A stretch of DNA of 64,000 nucleotides from Persephonella hydrogeniphila. GTDB taxonomy: Bacteria; Aquificota; Aquificia; Aquificales; Hydrogenothermaceae. The DNA is taken from NCBI RefSeq assembly GCF_900215515.1, contig NZ_OBEI01000003.1:87899-151898 (forward strand), written 5' to 3'. Position numbers and translations under genes: made by a program. Position 1 is the stretch's first letter, and each line of letters opens with the position of its first letter. Positions 62,801 through 64,000 of this stretch are shown here, piece by piece. The notes below the pieces were generated by a model, which was not told the origin of the DNA, made no database searches, and saw only the letters and a program-made list of their open reading frames with translations.

Positions 62801-64000
62801 CCAAGAAACAGGAACTAACCGTCTTACTATCCTATCCCAATCCCCTTCCACCAACAACGGCTTCAAGGGTGATAAGTCCCTGTTTAAGGACTTACCCAGA
62901 ACAGGAGTAGTAAGGGCTACCTTTACAACTTGCCACAGTTTATAACTGGCATATTGCCAGCCCCTCATCTGTTCCTTCCATTGGTTCACAGATTGTTGGG
63001 TCTGTGGCTCACTGTAAAGGCTTTTAAGGAGTTTTATTTGTCTATTTAAATCGTTTATCTTTCTTTTAAGCGGTTTTTTCTTATATTGGTTGTTCTCTGT
63101 TCTTAATATTTCCTGTGTTTTCTGTTTCTCTTTTGTTAGTTTTTCTATTGCAAACTTTTGATACTCTTTGTCTGTTATTAGTTTCTCATAGTTCTTTGGT
63201 ATCTCTTCCTTAAACCCTAATGCTTTTCTTCCTATTGCAAATGCTCCTGCTGTGTCTTTGTCTAAACTGTATTGCGGTGCATATTTTAATGCTCCTATTA
63301 TTGATGTGTATGCCGGGTTTATTTCTATTATCTGAACTCCTTCTCTTTTTGCTATCGCTTTTATTTTGTCAAGTAAGCCTTTGTATATCCATTGTTGCAG
63401 TCTTTTCCTTAACTTTTTATTACCATCTCCTTTTTTTCCTTTGGGCAAGTTTTCTAATTTCTCTATCGCTATTGCTTTGTTTTGTATTATTGCTGTTTCT
63501 ACTATTTTATGGGCTATCTGCCAGCTTAAATATCCTCTTTGGTCTTTTGTTTTACCTATCAATTTGTGTAGTGATATTTTATTTACTGCCTGTAAATTCC
63601 CATCTGTTTTTACTGACACCAATGCTATATGAAATGGGCTTGCATTTATGTCTATTCCTATTATTCCTTCTTCTTTTGTGATTACTGGCTCTTTTGGAAG
63701 GATTTCTTCAAATGAAATAAATGCATAAATTTGGTTGTTTATAAGCCTTATCTCTACTGAATATGGGAAATATTCTCCTGTTTTCTGTGCTTGTAGTAGT
63801 TTTGATATAAACTGTATCCATTTGTCATTTTCTCTATTTACCGCTCTTTTTATATTTGTTTTTATCCATCTTCTGTTTCCTGTGTTTATTCTGAGGGTTG
63901 GTTTTTCTTTTTCAAACTCTATCCTGGTGTTCAAATTTCCTTTCTTGCTTTTATCTCCTCTTGAGTATAGACAGCCTTTTTTTCTTTCTTCCCATTTTTG
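62705..64000 (-). mobile_element. tnpB: TnpB (IS200/IS605 OrfB) RNA-guided nuclease without zinc finger, 5' end outside window
   Basis: The frame stays open past TTG 63934 to the window edge (upstream residues include KGCLYSRGDKSKKGNL), so the gene is partial at its start. The RuvC residues are visible as Asp in GIIGIDINASP, Glu in AIAIEKLENLP and Asp in SLDKDTAGAFAIGRKALG. Between the second and third there is no CxxC zinc ribbon, unlike standard TnpB. A long helical insertion follows the third motif. It ends ...YKYPSPKCS at the terminal hairpin. No tnpA is visible. It may be an autonomous or TnpA-dependent IS605-type element. Confidence 0.85.

Noticed and set aside
63220..63681. Leu-rich plus-strand frame opposite tnpB
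   Set aside because: Antisense artefact of Lys/Glu-rich tnpB codons.

Overview
The window looks like chromosomal DNA of a thermophilic, AT-rich, Gram-negative bacterium. I infer Aquificota, most likely Hydrogenothermaceae (Persephonella or Sulfurihydrogenibium type), from the gene set: an epsilonproteobacterial-style bc1 complex with a two-heme c subunit, a cbb3-type oxidase, KDO/heptose genes of an outer membrane, long-form HPF next to rpoN, and frequent TTG starts. No 16S rRNA gene or other marker is present, so the placement is an inference. I recognised no tRNA, rRNA or CRISPR array.

Layout. 1-3180 (+): end of an unknown gene, a small unknown protein, an MHS-family transporter, a small membrane protein and citrate synthase. 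3181-6843 (-): kdsB, thiG, a beta-CASP nuclease and a DsbD-like membrane protein. 6925-11336 (+): fmt, rlmB and petABC, closed by a clear terminator. 11565-14043 (-): secF and secD, divergent from 14138-21792 (+), a long run with an MDR dehydrogenase, a ZnuCB-like transporter, rsmE, hemB, an M23 peptidase and three DNA/RNA maintenance genes (5'-3' exonuclease, nth, DHH phosphoesterase). 21789-25143 (-): atpZ-like, dapB, two small genes (one a 39-residue membrane peptide), coaX and an AMIN amidase. 25213 (+): pdxJ. 25939-34343 (-): malic enzyme, PAP2, PHP, an MsbA-like exporter, two ArnT-like glycosyltransferases and hemC.

34344-39729 is the main accessory region. It holds a decayed InsA-like zinc-ribbon/HTH fragment between 19-bp direct repeats, then a complete archaic (Csu/SCPU-type) chaperone-usher pilus operon. 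Its usher gene is out of frame at a run of ten A. 39726-52228 is mostly housekeeping: dGTPase-like, TlpA, purQS, hldE1, argC, rpsI, rplM, hpf, rpoN, pyrF, UDG, radA, rnhA and tonB-exbD-exbB. 52384-54707 holds kdsA, a lipoprotein and a rhomboid protease.

54987-58467 (-) encodes a cbb3 oxidase in which CcoP seems to be split into a heme-free membrane piece and a separately anchored two-heme cytochrome. 58537-60683 (-) is a compact three-gene set: an MtnX-like phosphatase, a divergent RuBisCO-like protein whose carbamylation-site lysine is arginine, and an ABM-fold monooxygenase. It is the best candidate here for an undescribed pathway. 60697-64000 (-) holds an M3 oligopeptidase and, directly upstream, a TnpB gene without a zinc finger. 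The 3' end of tnpB can fold into a pseudoknotted omega-RNA-like structure ending in a perfect 10-bp hairpin.

The petABC and cbb3 genes together give a quinol-to-oxygen respiratory chain. kdsA, kdsB, hldE1, MsbA and the ArnT-like enzymes serve the lipopolysaccharide. exbB, exbD and tonB energise outer-membrane uptake.
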